The notes: generated by a model not told the origin, from the sequence alone. A stretch of 64,000 nucleotides of DNA from Zea mays (GCF_902167145.1 NC_050097.1:45306095-45370094); one strand, 5' to 3'. Shown: positions 1 to 10,908, counted from the first letter of the stretch. Program-made: numbers and translations.

Positions 1-2604
1 TGTAGCACATCTCCCCCTAAATATGTGCATCATTCACATATGGACTTGTGAGGTCCGGGGATCCCTTGCACAACTTGAGCACCACAAATAGATAACACGT
101 GCATAAAGTAACATGATCGAAGGCATAGAACACATGTATGCTATAGATCAATCCAAGTTACGTGAATCTAAGACATTTAGCTCACTACGCAACCTACAAA
201 AGGTTTTATCATCCAACGGCTTGGTAAAGATATCGGCTAGATGGTTCTCGGTGCTAATATGGTACACCTCAATATCTCCCTTTTGCTGGTGGTCTATCAG
301 GAAGTGATGCCGGATGTCTATGTGCTTAGTGCGGCTGTGTTCAATAGGATTATCCGCCATGTGGATAGCACTCTCATTGTCACATAGCAGTGGGACTTTG
401 CTCAGATTGTAGCCAAAGTCCCGGAGGGTTTGCCTCATCCAAAGTAGTTGCGCGCAACACTGTCCTGTGGCAACGTACTCGGCCTCAGCGGTGGATAGGG
501 CAACGAATGTTTGTTTCTTGGAACTCCACGACACCAGGGACCTTCCTAGGAATTGGCATGTCCCCGATGTGCTCTTCCTATCAACCTTGCACCCGGCATA
601 ATCGGAGTATAAGTATCCAATCAAGTCAAAGGTAGACCCCTTTGGATACCAGATTCTAAAGCAAGGCGTAGAAACTAAATATCTAAGAATTCGCTTAACA
701 GCCACAAGATGACATTCCTTGGGGTCGGATTGATATCTAGCACACATGCATACACTTAGCATAATGTCCGGTCTACTAGCACATAAATAAAATAATGACC
801 CTATCATAGACCGGTATGCCTTTTGATCAACAGACTTACCTCCTTTGTTGAGGTCGACATGCCCGTCGGTTCCCATCGGTGTCTTCACGGGCTTGGCGTT
901 CTTCATCCCAAACCTCTTGAGAAGATCTTGAGTGTACTTCGTTTGGGAGAGGAAGGTGCCGTCCTTGAGTTGCTTCACTTGGAACCCAAGGAAGTAGGTC
1001 AACTCGCCCATCATCGATATCTCGAACTTTTGTGTCATCACCCTGCTAAACTCCTCACAAGACTTTTGATTAGTAGAACCAAATATTATGTCATCGACAT
1101 AAATTTGGCACACAAAAAGATCACCATCACAAGTCTTAGTAAAAAGAGCGGGATCGACTTTCCCAACCTTGAAAGCATTAGCAATTAAGAAATCTCTAAG
1201 GCATTCATACCATGCTCTTGGGGCTTGCTTAAGTCCATAGAGCGCCTTAGAGAGCTTGAACACATGGTCGGGATACCTGTCATCCTCAAAGCCAGGGGGT
1301 TGTTCCACGTATACCTCCTCTTTGATTGGCCCGTTGAGGAAAGCGCTCTTTACATCCATTTGAAACAACCTGAAAGAGTGGTGAGCGGCATAGGCTAATA
1401 ATATTCGAATATACTCTAGCCTAGCCACAGGAGCAAAAGTCTCCTCGAAATCCAAACCTGTGACTTGGGCATAACCTTTTGCCACAAGTCGAGCCTTGTT
1501 TCTTGTCACCACCCCATGCTCGTCTTGCTTGTTGCGGAACACCCACTTGGTTCCCACAACATTTTGCTTTGGACGTGGCACCAGGCTCCAAACTTCATTT
1601 CTTTTGAAGTTGTTGAGCTCTTCCTGCATGGCCAACACCCAATCCGGATCCTACAAGACCTCTTCTACCCTGAAAGGCTCAATAGAAGAGACAAACAAGT
1701 AATGCTCACAAAAGTTAGCTAATCTTGAGCGAGTAGTTACTTCCTTGCTTATGTCACCCAGAATCTGGTCAATGGAATGATGTCGTTGGATCGTTGCTCG
1801 GACTTGAGTTGGAGGGGCTTGTGGTGCTTCTTCTTCCATCACTTGGTCTTCCTATGCTCCCCCTTGATCCTGTCCCTCTTCTTGAAGTACCTGTTCACCA
1901 TCTTGAGTTGGGGGATGCACCATTGTGGAGGGAGATGGCTCATCTTGCTCTTATTGTTCCTGTGGTCGCACATCACCTATCGCCATCGTGCGCATTACGG
2001 CCGTCGGAACATCATCTTCATCTATGTCATCAAGATCAACTTGCTCTCTTGGAGAGCCATTAGTCTCATCAAATACAACGTCGCTAGAGACTTCAACCAA
2101 ACCCGATGATTTGTTGAAGACTCTATACGCCTTTGTATTTGAGTCATACACTAGTAAAAACCCTTCTACAGCCTTGGGAGCAAATTTAGAATGTCTACCT
2201 TTCTTCACTAGAATGTAACATTTGCTCCCAAATACACGAAAGTAAGAAATGTTGGGTTTGTTACCGGTAAGGAGTTCATACGAGGTCTTCTTGAGAAGGC
2301 GATGTAGGTAGAGCCGGTTTATGGCGTGGCAAGCCGTGTTCACAACTTCCGACCAAAACTGCTCGGGCGTCTTGAATTCTCCAAGCATCGTTCTCGCCCT
2401 ATCGATAAGCGTCCTGTTCTTCCTCTCTACTACACCATTTTGCTGTGATGTGTAGGGAGCGGAGAACTCGTGCTTGATGCCTTCTTCCTCAAGATACTCC
2501 TCCACTTGCAGATTCTTGAACTCGGACCCGTTGTCGCTTCTTATCTTTTTCACCTTGAGCTCAAATTCGTTTTGAGCCCTCCTTAGAAAGCGCTTTAGGG
2601 TCCC
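1..2604 (-). mobile_element. Truncated Sirevirus (Ty1/copia) fragment, 3' UTR plus pol
   Basis: Minus-strand remnant related to the two Ji copies in this window but visibly diverged from them. Bases 1-147 are the 3' untranslated region, with a CTCCCCCT (complement of a polypurine tract) at about 11-18. The pol coding part runs 148-2604. The element continues beyond the left window edge. On its 5' side it stops abruptly near 2604, in the middle of the integrase, where the sequence changes to GC-rich gypsy DNA. No LTR, PBS or gag is present here. The truncation is directly visible by comparison with the intact pol at 13361-16564. Confidence 0.85.
148..2604 (-). pseudogene. Sirevirus pol fragment (integrase C-terminal half, RT, RNase H)
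   Basis: One long reading frame carries, in order, the integrase core (DNGSEF motif and the Glu of GVVERKN), a linker, a Ty1/copia reverse transcriptase (YVDDIIFG near 1078-1101) and RNase H ([17 protein letters not shown]). Two in-frame stops break it: TAA at 1951-1953 in the integrase-RT linker and TAG at 1651-1653 just before the RT domain, so no functional polyprotein can be made. The N-terminal protease and zinc-binding part of integrase are missing because of the truncation near 2604. The RT and RNase H parts keep their catalytic motifs. Best read as a dead Ji/Opie-group pol. Confidence 0.85.
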
Positions 2605-3165
2605 TTGGGTTTCTGATTTATCCTCTGCTCGTCTGCCGCTGCAGTTACTGCCGGCCCGCTTTTGACCATGCCAATCGTCGTGCCTACCCCACGGCTGACC
2701 GGCCTGTGGCCGTCACCTTTAACTGGCACTGTTGGGTCCTGCGCGAGGCTACCTCGAGTCGCGGTACCGGTTCCGTAGTCGAGGAGGTGTAGCATTGACG
2801 CGAGTGGCGGTGTAACTTCTCGCACGTCGTAACTGGCGCGCCGGTTACATGACATGCGGGCCCGCTTCCTTTGCGCTGGTCCACCGGATGTGGACGGAGC
2901 CGAAGGGGTGCACAGTTGCGGTGCAGTTGGATGCCTGTCGCGTGGTAGTCCACCCTTTCGACCACCAGTTTCTGCGAAGATGGGAGAGCGCTTGTAACCG
3001 CGGGACAGTTACATGCCTCGCGTGCGGCGGTTCGCCTTCTTTGTGCTTCGGATCAGCTTGTATGACGTGTGGGTCCCAGCCCCCGTGTCGTAGGGGGAGA
3101 ACCCTGGAGAATGTCAGTGGGGATTTCGCCCGTGACGCTAAGGGGTGCAAGTGAGGAGGTCTGCC

Positions 3166-3172
3166 TATAAAA
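3166..3172 (+). promoter_or_regulatory. TATA box antisense to the gypsy
   Basis: CCTATAAAAGGGGG lies on the plus strand, opposite to the gypsy coding direction, preceded by GC-rich DNA and followed by pyrimidine-rich sequence. It has the form of a plant core promoter. Whether it is used, or is a relic of a plus-strand LTR, cannot be told from sequence. Confidence 0.35.
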
Positions 3173-4212
3173 GGGGGATCGATCCCCTGGGCAGTGGCCA
3201 TGCCTTTGTTCTCCCCTCATGCATCGTGCCCTTCCGCCTTTTGAGCCCCCGGATGGGGTGCTCCAGCACCGCCTTGCTCTTGCTGTCGTTGGAGGAGCGC
3301 AGCCTCATGGAGATCGGCACCTTTCAGCCATCGCTCGGCTTCAAGGATTTTTGTCGTGCAGCCCGGCTGCATTCCCTCAACAATGGGCAGTTTGGTGGGG
3401 AGAAGCAAGCCGGGCTGCGGCCTCCGCCCCGCCCTTAGCTTCAAGGATCTTCATCATCCGGGCTGAGGCGGAGGAGCGCACCGAGTGGGGGTTGCCTCCA
3501 CGTGGGCCGGTAACCCTTTTCTTCCCCCAGCGTTTGGGGGAGAAAGGCATCCTCCAGCCCTGCGGAGGCGTCCTCCAGCCATGCGGGGGAAGGCGAACTG
3601 CTGCTCCCTAGACAGGGTGCAGCTTTCCGTCCTTCGTCCGGGCAGCGGTCGTGCCACGCGCGGGCCGGCCACGTCTAGGTCCTCCTCGCACTATCAGTCG
3701 CGCCGGGGGGGGGGGGGGTCGCCCAGCACGTCGTACGCCGCGAGGGCGGTGCTCATGTTCTGGGGCGGCCTTTGTGAGGACGGGAGTGAGGACCTGCCGG
3801 TGCGCTTTGGGGCGGCCGCTGTTCGCCGACGCGGTGTCGGTGGGTTCAAACCCACGGTCGGCGCCCTCCGACTCTTCGGCCTTAGCGGCTTGTCCTCGCC
3901 CCTCGTGTGGGACGTGGGCGAGGGCCTCTTCACAGCAGCGTTTGTCCTGAGGTCATCGCTGCTGCTGTTTAGCCGCCCAAGGTGGAGGTCGTTGTCTCTG
4001 CTGCTGTAGAGGTCGTCGGCAAGCCGCTTGGAGTTTGTCATCCCGCGGGCCCCCTGGTGTGGAGGTTGTTCATACCCGCGGGAGCGGAACCAGAGTCCCG
4101 TTTGTAAGGTGATATACCGGGTTTTTGCCGGAGCAAAATGTAACCGCTTCAAGCACTTAGACATTTGTCGTAGGTCAGGAGAACCACCGAGGGTTCTGCC
4201 GACGTCTAAATC

Positions 4213-5215
4213 TGTGTAGCATAGTTACCCCCAAGTATATGTGTTTGTTCTTTGTGGCTGTCGAGGCCTGAACATTTGGGTATTCGAGAATGAAGTTGTG
4301 TGTCTTCCTCATTCCGAGCACTGGGACTTGTCTGTTGGCTAGCCGAACCACTTAACCGAGCGTCGGTTGCCTTTCGCGAAAGGTGACGAGTGAGGTGTCC
4401 GTATCCCGGAGGCGTAGGAGTCCCTCGGCTCTATCGGCCTTGCCGCTCTAGGCTTCCCTTGCTCAGTTTTTGGAACCCTCGGTTGCTCTGCGATGAGCCA
4501 GAGCCGGAGGCAGCGGTGTTAGCGCGGACAGAAGCGGAGTCGGCTTGGAAAGAGACTTTGCCGGCCTGGGAGATGGCGGTTTCCTAGGCCGAGGAAGATG
4601 TGGTAGCAGCCGCTGGAGCTCGGCCAAGACATCTGCTGGCGTGGTGCTGGCGTCCTCCCTTAGGTGGAGGTCCTTTTGCTCGGGTCGCCGTCCGAGGCCG
4701 GGCCAGGTTCCGCCGAGGGTGGAAACAACGCTGAGGGTGCTGCTGTTCCCCCTGTCGATGCCCGAACCTGCAGGAACAGTTTGTCTGTAGCATGCGCATG
4801 CTTTTTCGCGGCCGCCGAGGCCTAAACACTTTATCGTCGTGTTTAAAAATTGCGTCTTCTCTCCTCTTGTTTCGAGCATCACGACTTGTCTGTCAATAGC
4901 AGAATCGTTTATTCGAACGAGAGTTACTTTTCGTGGAAGGTGATGAGTGAGGTATCCGTATCCCGGAGGCATAGGAGTCCCTCGGCTCGGTCGGCCTTGC
5001 CGCTTACGTGCGCTCTCATTTGGTCGAAGGATTCCATTATTGGTACAGTCGAGAAGGCGCAAAAGTCGTTTTCTACCCGAGCGTTAGGACTTGTTCGGTA
5101 GCAGGATCTCTTATCCGAGTGTGAGTTACTTCTCGCGGAAGGTGATGAGTGAGGTATCCGTATCCCGGAGGCGTATGAGTTCCTCGGCTCGGTCGGCCTT
5201 GCCGCTTACGTGTAC
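4213..5215. repeat. Imperfect tandem repeats in the gypsy 3' region
   Basis: Three copies of a block whose core is AGGTGATGAGTGAGGT followed by a conserved stretch through CCCGGAGGC and TCGGCCTTGCCGC. Cores start at 4381, 4938 and 5140, so spacing is 557 then 202 bases. The first two copies also share upstream sequence (GTAGCAT, then GAGGCCT-AACA, at about 4217 and 4788). Copies are clearly diverged. No coding potential is apparent. Confidence 0.7.
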
Positions 5216-5430
5216 TCTCGTCGTTCTCAGGATCCCGCTATCGATACGGAAGTCGAAAGCACAAAGGTTGTTTTGGTAGAAAATTTTTCCGAAGAAAATT
5301 TTGACGCAGAGGGGGTTCCCCCCCTTCTAGCCCCCGAGGGAGGGTCGGGCTTTGCTGAGGCAAGGCCGACCCTTCCTTGACGGTTAGACTTTGTGTATGT
5401 AAACGAGGTACATGAACGACTTAAAACATC

Positions 5431-6522
5431 TTAAGGGTAGAAGCGACGTAGCTGTTGGATGTTCGAAGCGTTGCTGTAGACCTCGCCCTGGTCGTTGGCC
5501 AGCTTGTATGTTCCAGGCTTCAAGATCTTGGCGATGATGAAGGGCCCTTCCCAGGGAGGAGTGAGCTTGTGGCGCCCTCGGGTGTCCTGTCGCAGGCGAA
5601 GCACCAAGTCTCCCACTTGGAAGCCTCGGGACCGAACGCTTCGGGCGTGGTAGCGCCGCAGCGACTGCTGATACCGTGTCGAATGTAGTAAGGCAACGCC
5701 CCAAGCCTCCTCGAGTTGGTCCAGCGAGTCTTCTCGGCTGGTCTGGTTGCTTCGGTCGTCGTACGCCTTGGTCCTCGGGGACCCGTATTCTAAGTCCGTG
5801 GGGAGGACGGCCTCGGCCCCATAGACTAAAAAGAACGGCGTAAAACCCATGGCGCGGCTCGGCGTCGTCCTCAGACTCCAGACTACCGAGGGTAGCTCTT
5901 TCATCCACGGCTTGACGAACTTGTTGAGGTCGTTGTAGATCCTTGGTTTGAGCCCCTGCAAAATCATACCGTTGGCACGCTCCACCTGCCCATTCGTCAT
6001 GGGATGAGCTACGGCGGCCCAGTCCACACGGATGTGGTGGTCGTCGCAGAAGTCCAGGAACTTTTTTCCGGTGAACTGCGTGCCATTGTCGGTGATGATT
6101 GAGTTTGGGACCCCGAAGCGATGGATGATGTTGGTGAAGAACGCCACCGCCTGCTCGGACCTGATGTTGTTTAGGGGTCAGACCTCGATCCACTTGGAGA
6201 ATTTATCGATAGCGACCAGCAGGTGTGTGAAGCCCCCGGGTGCCTTCTGCAAGGGACCGACGAGGTCTAGACCCCACACAGCAAATGGCCAGGTGATGGG
6301 TATCGTCTGCAAGGCCTGAGCGGGCAGATGTGTATGCTTTGCGTAGAATTGACACCCCCGGCAGGAGCGCACTATCCTAGTGGCGTCGGCCACCGCGGTT
6401 GGCCAGTAGAAACCTTGTCAGAAGGCATTCCCCACGAGGGCTCGAGGTGCTGCATGGTGGCCGCAAGCCCCCGAGTGTATTTCTTGCAACAACTCTTGTC
6501 CTTGGGCGATAGATATGCATCA
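5431..6522 (-). pseudogene. Tat gypsy integrase
   Basis: C-terminal part of the gypsy polyprotein. It has a zinc-binding HHCC region (GACGHH...CRGCQFY, about 6350-6480), then the catalytic core with Asp in WGLDLVGP, Asp in ITDNGTQF and Glu in NGQVERANG, then a C-terminal DNA-binding region ending in QQLRRFYP at 5434. Reading is broken by TGA at 6520-6522, TGA at 6418-6420 and TGA at 6178-6180, all in one frame, in each case where related elements (from memory) have Arg. The three catalytic acidic residues are still present, but no complete protein can be made. Confidence 0.85.
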
Positions 6523-8661
6523 TTAGAGGATGCCCGAGGGGCTATGGTGATAGAGCTCTTTTTCATCACCCAGCAAGACGAATGACTTGGCGCGCCGAGC
6601 CAGCCGCCGAGCTTTTGTCTTGTCGATGGGAAGCTCTCCTCGGAGGAGATATTCCAGGTACGGCGTCTGCCAGTTCGGATCTGCCATGACCCCATTCTGT
6701 TCCTCCTCGACGGGCAAGGCCTCTTCCTCGATGGCCGAGGGTGCCTCGGGTTGGGCCGAGGCTTCCTCAGGCTCGGGCGCGTCGTCGATCTTGACGGATG
6801 ATTGATGTAGGTCTCTGGAGAAGACGTCCGGGGGAACCGTTGTTTGCCCCGAGGCTATTTTTGCTAGCTCATCCGCAGTCTCGTTGTACCGTCGGGCGAT
6901 GTGGTTGAGCTCCAGCCCGTAGAACTTGTTTTCCAGGCGCCGGACTTCGTCGCAGTAGGCTTCCATCCTCCGGTCACGGTAGTGGGAGTTCTTCATGACT
7001 TGGTCGATGACAAGCCGCGAGTCGCCTCGAGCGTCGAGGCATCGGACCCCTAGCTCGATGGCGATGCGTAGCCCGTTAACCAGTGCCTCATACTCGGCCA
7101 CGTTGTTTGATGCCGGAAAATGGAGACGAATGACGTAGCGGAGATGCTTTTCGAGGGGTGAAACGAAGAGCAGGCCAGCGCCTGCTCCTGTTTTCATGAG
7201 TGACCCATCGAAGTACATGGTCCAGAGCTCGAGCTGGATTGGAGTTGTCGGTAACTGGGTGTCAGTCCACTCAGCCAGGAAGTCTGCCAAGACCTGGGAT
7301 TTTATGGCCTTCCGAGGAGCGAATGATAGCGTTTCGCCCATAAGCTCCACCGCCCACTTTGCTATCCTACCCAAGGCCTCGCGGCACTGGATGATCTCCC
7401 CTAGGGGGAAGGATGACACCACAGTCACCGGATGAGACTCGAAGTAGTGTCGCAACTTTCGCCGTGTCAGGATCACTGTGTAGAGCAGCTTCTGGATCTG
7501 TGGGCAGCGGACTTTGGTCTCGGAAAGCACTTCGTTGATGAAGTAGACTGGTCTCTGGACGGGCAGTGCATGCCCTTCTTCTCATCTCTCGACTACGATC
7601 GCGGCGCTGACCACCTGAGTAGTCACGGCTACGTAGATCAAGAGGGCTTCTCCTGCGGCGGGGGGCACCAGGATGGGTATGTTCGTAAGGAGCGCCTTAA
7701 GGTTTCCGAGGGCTTCCTCGGCCTCGGGGGTCCAAGTGAAGCACTCAGCCTTCCTTAAGAGGCGGTACAGAGGCAAGCCTTTCTTGCCAAGGCGTGAGAT
7801 GAAGCGGCTCAGAGCCGCAAGGCATCCCATGACCCTCTGTACTCCTTTCAAATCTTTGATCGGTCCAATGTTGGTGATGGCCGCGATTTTCTCCGGGTTG
7901 GCCTCGATGCCCTGCTCAGAGACGATGAATCCAAGGAGCATGCCTCGGGGGACTCCGAAGACACACTTCTCGGTATTGAGTTTCATGCCTTTCGCTCTCA
8001 GGCACTTGAATGTCGTTTCAAGGTCAGAGAGGAGGTCGGAGGCTCTCTTCGTCTTGACAACGATGTCGACGACGTAAGCCTCGACCGTTCTGCCGATGTG
8101 TTCTCCGAACACGTGGTTCATGCACCTCTGGTAAGTGGCGCCTGCATTCCTCAACCCAAATGGCATTGTAGTGTAACAGTACATGCCAAAAGGTGTGATG
8201 AAAGAAGTCGCGAGCTGGTCGGACTCTTTCATCTTGATTTGGTGATAGCCTGAGTAGGCATCGAGGAATGACAGGGTTTCGCACCCAGCAGTGGAGTCCA
8301 CGATTTGATCGATGCGAGGTAGAGGGTTGGGAACTTTCAGACATGCTTTGTTTAGACCAGTGTAGTCTACACACATCCTCCATTTCCCATCCTTCTTCCT
8401 CACGAGAACAGGGTTAGCTAACCATTCGGGATGGAATACCTCTTTGATAAACCCTGCCTCGAGCAGCTTGTGGATCTCCTCGCCTATGGCCCTGCGCTTT
8501 TCTTCGTCAAAACGGCGTAGGGTTTGCTTCACGGGTCGGGCTCCAGCTCTGATGTCCAGTGAGTGCTCGGCGACATCCCTTGGTATGTCGGGCATGTCCG
8601 AGGGACTCCACGCAAAGACTTCGGCGTTTGCGCGGAGAAAGTCGACGAGCACTGCTTCCTA
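6523..8661 (-). pseudogene. Tat gypsy reverse transcriptase, RNase H and second (archaeal-type) RNase H
   Basis: The N-terminal part is a Ty3/gypsy RT (KWRMCVDYTGLN, FLDAYSGYHQI, PFGLRNAGATYQR), then the tether and first RNase H, then an extra RNase H domain (MYFDGS, NNVAEYEAL, DSRLVIDQV, NETADELAK; about 6860-7230). The extra domain is the additional RNase H typical of Tat elements. The RT active site reads YVVD at 8065-8076 instead of YVDD, so one catalytic Asp is lost. In-frame stops are TAG 8659-8661, TGA 7582-7584 and TAA 6523-6525. This is a dead copy. Confidence 0.88.
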
Positions 8662-9665
8662 TTTGGGGTCGAGCTCAGAGCCGATTCGAACTTTCTTGCT
8701 GGCGTCGTTGCTGGGGTTGAGAGAGACGGACTTGACCGCCTAACTGGTTCGAAGTTGCCGGCGTGCCGCTTCACGTCGGGCGCCTCCTTGGAGAGGCGTT
8801 CCAGGTCGGCGATGAGGGCCTCGGACTCGGCGAGAGCCTCGGCGTACTCCACGCACTCCACGTCGCATTCGTACGCGTGGCGGTACGTGGATCCGACGGT
8901 GATGATCTCATTCAGGCCCGACATCTTGAGCTTGAGGTAGGTGTAGTTGGGGACGACCATGAACTTGGCGTAGCATGGTCTTCCCAACACCGCATGGTAG
9001 GTTCCTCGGAACCCGACAACCTCAAAGGTGAGAGCTTCCTTTCGGAAGTTAGAGGGAGTTCCGAAGCAGATGGGTAAGTCGATCCGTCCGAGGGGTAGGA
9101 TTCGCTTCCCGGGCGCGATCCCGTGGAAGGGTGCCGCACCAGCCCGGACTTCGGACCGATCAACCCCTAAGAGTTCCAGGGTCTCGGCGTAGATGATGTT
9201 AAGGCTACTGCCTCCGTCCATGAGGACCTTGGAGAGCCTAACATTGCCGATGATCGGATCGACGACGAGCGGGTACCTTCCTGGGCTTGGCACGAAGTCA
9301 GGGTGGTCGCCTTGGTCGAAGGTGATAGGCTTGTGGGACCAGTCTAGGTAGACTGGCGCCGCCACCTTCACCAAGCAGACTTCCCGGTGCTCCTGCTTGC
9401 GGTGCCGAGCCGAGGCGTTCGCCGCCTGCCCGCCGTAGATCATGAAGCAGTTATGGACTTCCGGGAATCCCTCTTCCTTGCCGCCCTCCTTCTTGTCGTT
9501 GTCATGGCCCTTGCCATCCTCCGTCGGGGGCCTGGTCTTATGGAAGTAGCGCTGGAGCATGACACATTCTTCGAGGGTGTGCTTGACGGGCCCCTGGTGA
9601 TAGGGGCACGGCTCTTTGAGCATCTTGTCGAACGCGCCGGCCCCTCTAGGAGGTTTCCGAGGGTT
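8662..9665 (-). pseudogene. Tat gypsy Gag C-terminal part and aspartic protease
   Basis: Continues the gag frame from the far side of Ji1; reading resumes at ...NPRKPPRG immediately left of the insertion. It contains a C/H-rich motif CPYHQGPVKHTLEEC and the retroviral-type aspartic protease with the DGGSS active site (VLMDGGSSLNIIY, about 9195-9235). A frameshift near 8743 puts the last part (KSVSLNPSNDA...GSELDPK) in another frame before the TAG at 8659. An apparent start codon further right (9690-9692) lies inside the Ji1 LTR and is an artefact of the insertion. Confidence 0.8.
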
Positions 9666-9905
9666 TGAAAGGGAAATGTGCCCTTGGGCCATTTCTAAGT
9701 ATTTTGGTGATTAAGTGCCAACACAAGTGCTTAAATGTGTATATATGCCCATGGATTAACAAAGTGCAAATCACAAGTTAAGGTATGTTACTAAGCCTTA
9801 GTACATTGGTTTTGTGTACTAATGTACTTGTCTAAGTGTAAGAACAGAAAGAAGAAAGGTGCAAAGACTTGGCTGTGAACAGCCAAGACTCAGTTCGGTC
9901 TAGGG

Positions 9906-10256
9906 CACCGGACTGTCCGGTGGTGCACCGGACAGTGTCCGGTGCGCCAGGCTGCCTCGGGCGAAGAAGCCGCTCTCGGGAATTTGCCGACGGCGTACGG
10001 CTATAATTCACCGGACTGTCCGGTGTGCACCGGACTGTCCGGTGAGCCAACGGTCGGCCGAGCCAACGGTCGGCCGCGCGATCCGCGCGGGACACGTGGC
10101 CTGGCCAACGGTCGGGAGGGGGCACCGGACTGTCCGGTGTGCACCGGACATGTCCGGTGCGCCAGATCTGCAGCGGTCAGCAACGGTCGACTGGGCTGTT
10201 TAAGGAAAGAAATCGGGCACCGGACAGTGTCCGGTGTGCACCGGACTGTCCGGTGC
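9906..10256. promoter_or_regulatory. Palindromic repeat array upstream of the Ji1 TATA box
   Basis: Repeated units CACCGGACTGTCCGGTG and CACCGGACAGTGTCCGGTG, mostly paired with a TG or TGCAC spacer, lie just upstream of the TATA box. Arrays of this kind upstream of the LTR TATA box are a described Sirevirus hallmark and presumed cis-regulatory. The same array recurs in every Ji, Opie-like and Opie LTR here (for example 17586-17956, 19392-19743, 33088-33453, 40806-41171, 24600-24970, 60169-60664). Confidence 0.8.
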
Positions 10257-10323
10257 GCCCGACGACAGAAGGCAAGGATGGCCTTCCAGATTTGTTCTCA
10301 ACGGCTCCTAGCTGCCTTGGGGC

Positions 10324-10330
10324 TATAAAA
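10324..10330 (+). promoter_or_regulatory. Ji1 LTR1 TATA box
   Basis: TATAAAA within GGGGCTATAAAAGGGACCCC. The same element occurs in LTR2 (18023-18029) and LTR3 (19811-19817), and on the minus strand in Ji2 (33017-33023 and 40735-40741). Confidence 0.8.
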
Positions 10331-10908
10331 GGGACCCCTAGGCGCATGGAGGAGTATACCAAGCATTCCTTGAGCACTCTTGATCACTCACACATCAATC
10401 TTGCGCACTTGTTCGACATTCTAGTGATTTGAGCTCCGTCCTAGTGTGCTAGTCTCTTGAGCTCAAGTCTGGGTCTTGTGTGTGCATATTCGCTGTGATC
10501 TTTGTGTCGTGTGTGAGTTGCTAATCCCTCCCTTGCTCCGTGATTCTCTGTGAACATCCTTTGTAAGGGCGAGAGGCTCCAAGTTGTGGAGATTCCTCGC
10601 AAACGGGATTGAGAAAAGAAAAGCAAGAACACCGTGGTATTCAAGTTGATCATTGGATCACTTGAGAGGAGTTGAGTGCAACTCTCGTCCATTGGGACGC
10701 CACAACGTGGAGTAGGCAAGTTTTGTACTTGGCCGAACCACGGGATAACCACCGTGTCATCTCTGTGATTGATTTCTTGTGGTTATTGTGTTTTGACTCC
10801 TCTCTAGCCACTTGGCCATAATTGTGCTAACACTTAACAAGTTTTTGTGGCTTAAGTTTTGAAGTTTTACAGGATCACCTATTCACCCCCCCTCTAGGTG
10901 CTCACAAT

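Larger units (their letters stand above)
2605..5430 (-). other. 3' non-coding region of the Tat gypsy
   Basis: About 2.8 kb of GC-rich DNA between the end of integrase and the truncation point. It contains no recognisable protein domain on either strand. Visible contents are a 14-base G run near 3706-3719, an antisense TATA box at 3166-3172, an inverted pair around the AGCCCGGCT/AGCCGGGCT words at 3360-3420, and imperfect tandem repeats from about 4213 to 5215. Long tails between pol and the 3' LTR are known in Tat elements. I infer that this whole stretch belongs to the element, but the left part (2605-4212) could include another insertion I cannot delimit. Confidence 0.55.
9666..10906 (+). 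repeat. Ji1 LTR1 (5' LTR)
   Basis: 1241 bp, starts TGAAAGGG and ends CTCACA. It holds four clusters of CACCGGACTGTCCGGTG-like palindromes (9906-9945, 10010-10045, 10123-10162, 10217-10256), a TATA box at 10324-10330, and a 7-base C run near the 3' end. It carries three private substitutions relative to LTR2 and LTR3. Confidence 0.95.

Noticed and set aside
3838..3870. GTGGGTTCAAACCCAC resembling a tRNA T-arm
   Set aside because: It is a short palindrome; no cloverleaf or A-box is found around it.
3485..4009. 174-codon plus-strand ORF as a gene
   Set aside because: High GC lengthens chance ORFs. No domain and overlapping frames are also open, so it is kept only as part of the antisense finding.
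9666..9692. ATG start giving MAQGHISLS to the gypsy protease ORF
   Set aside because: These codons are Ji1 LTR sequence; the gypsy frame is only entered at 9665.
9906..10256. Regular short repeats suggesting a CRISPR array
   Set aside because: Units are palindromes with 2-5 base or irregular spacers inside an LTR of a plant genome; no spacer-repeat periodicity or cas genes.
9942..10328. Open frames in Ji LTRs reading CPVCTG/TVRCAPD repeats (also at 17539-18027, 19346-19815, 32915-33356, 40633-41074)
   Set aside because: These are translations of the palindrome arrays in LTRs. They occur on both strands and in several frames with no domain.
10441..10752. Antisense ORF in the LTR (MVIPWFGQVQNL...) kept in all Ji LTRs
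   Set aside because: Similar in every copy only because the copies are young. It varies in length between Ji1 and Ji2 and has no recognisable domain.
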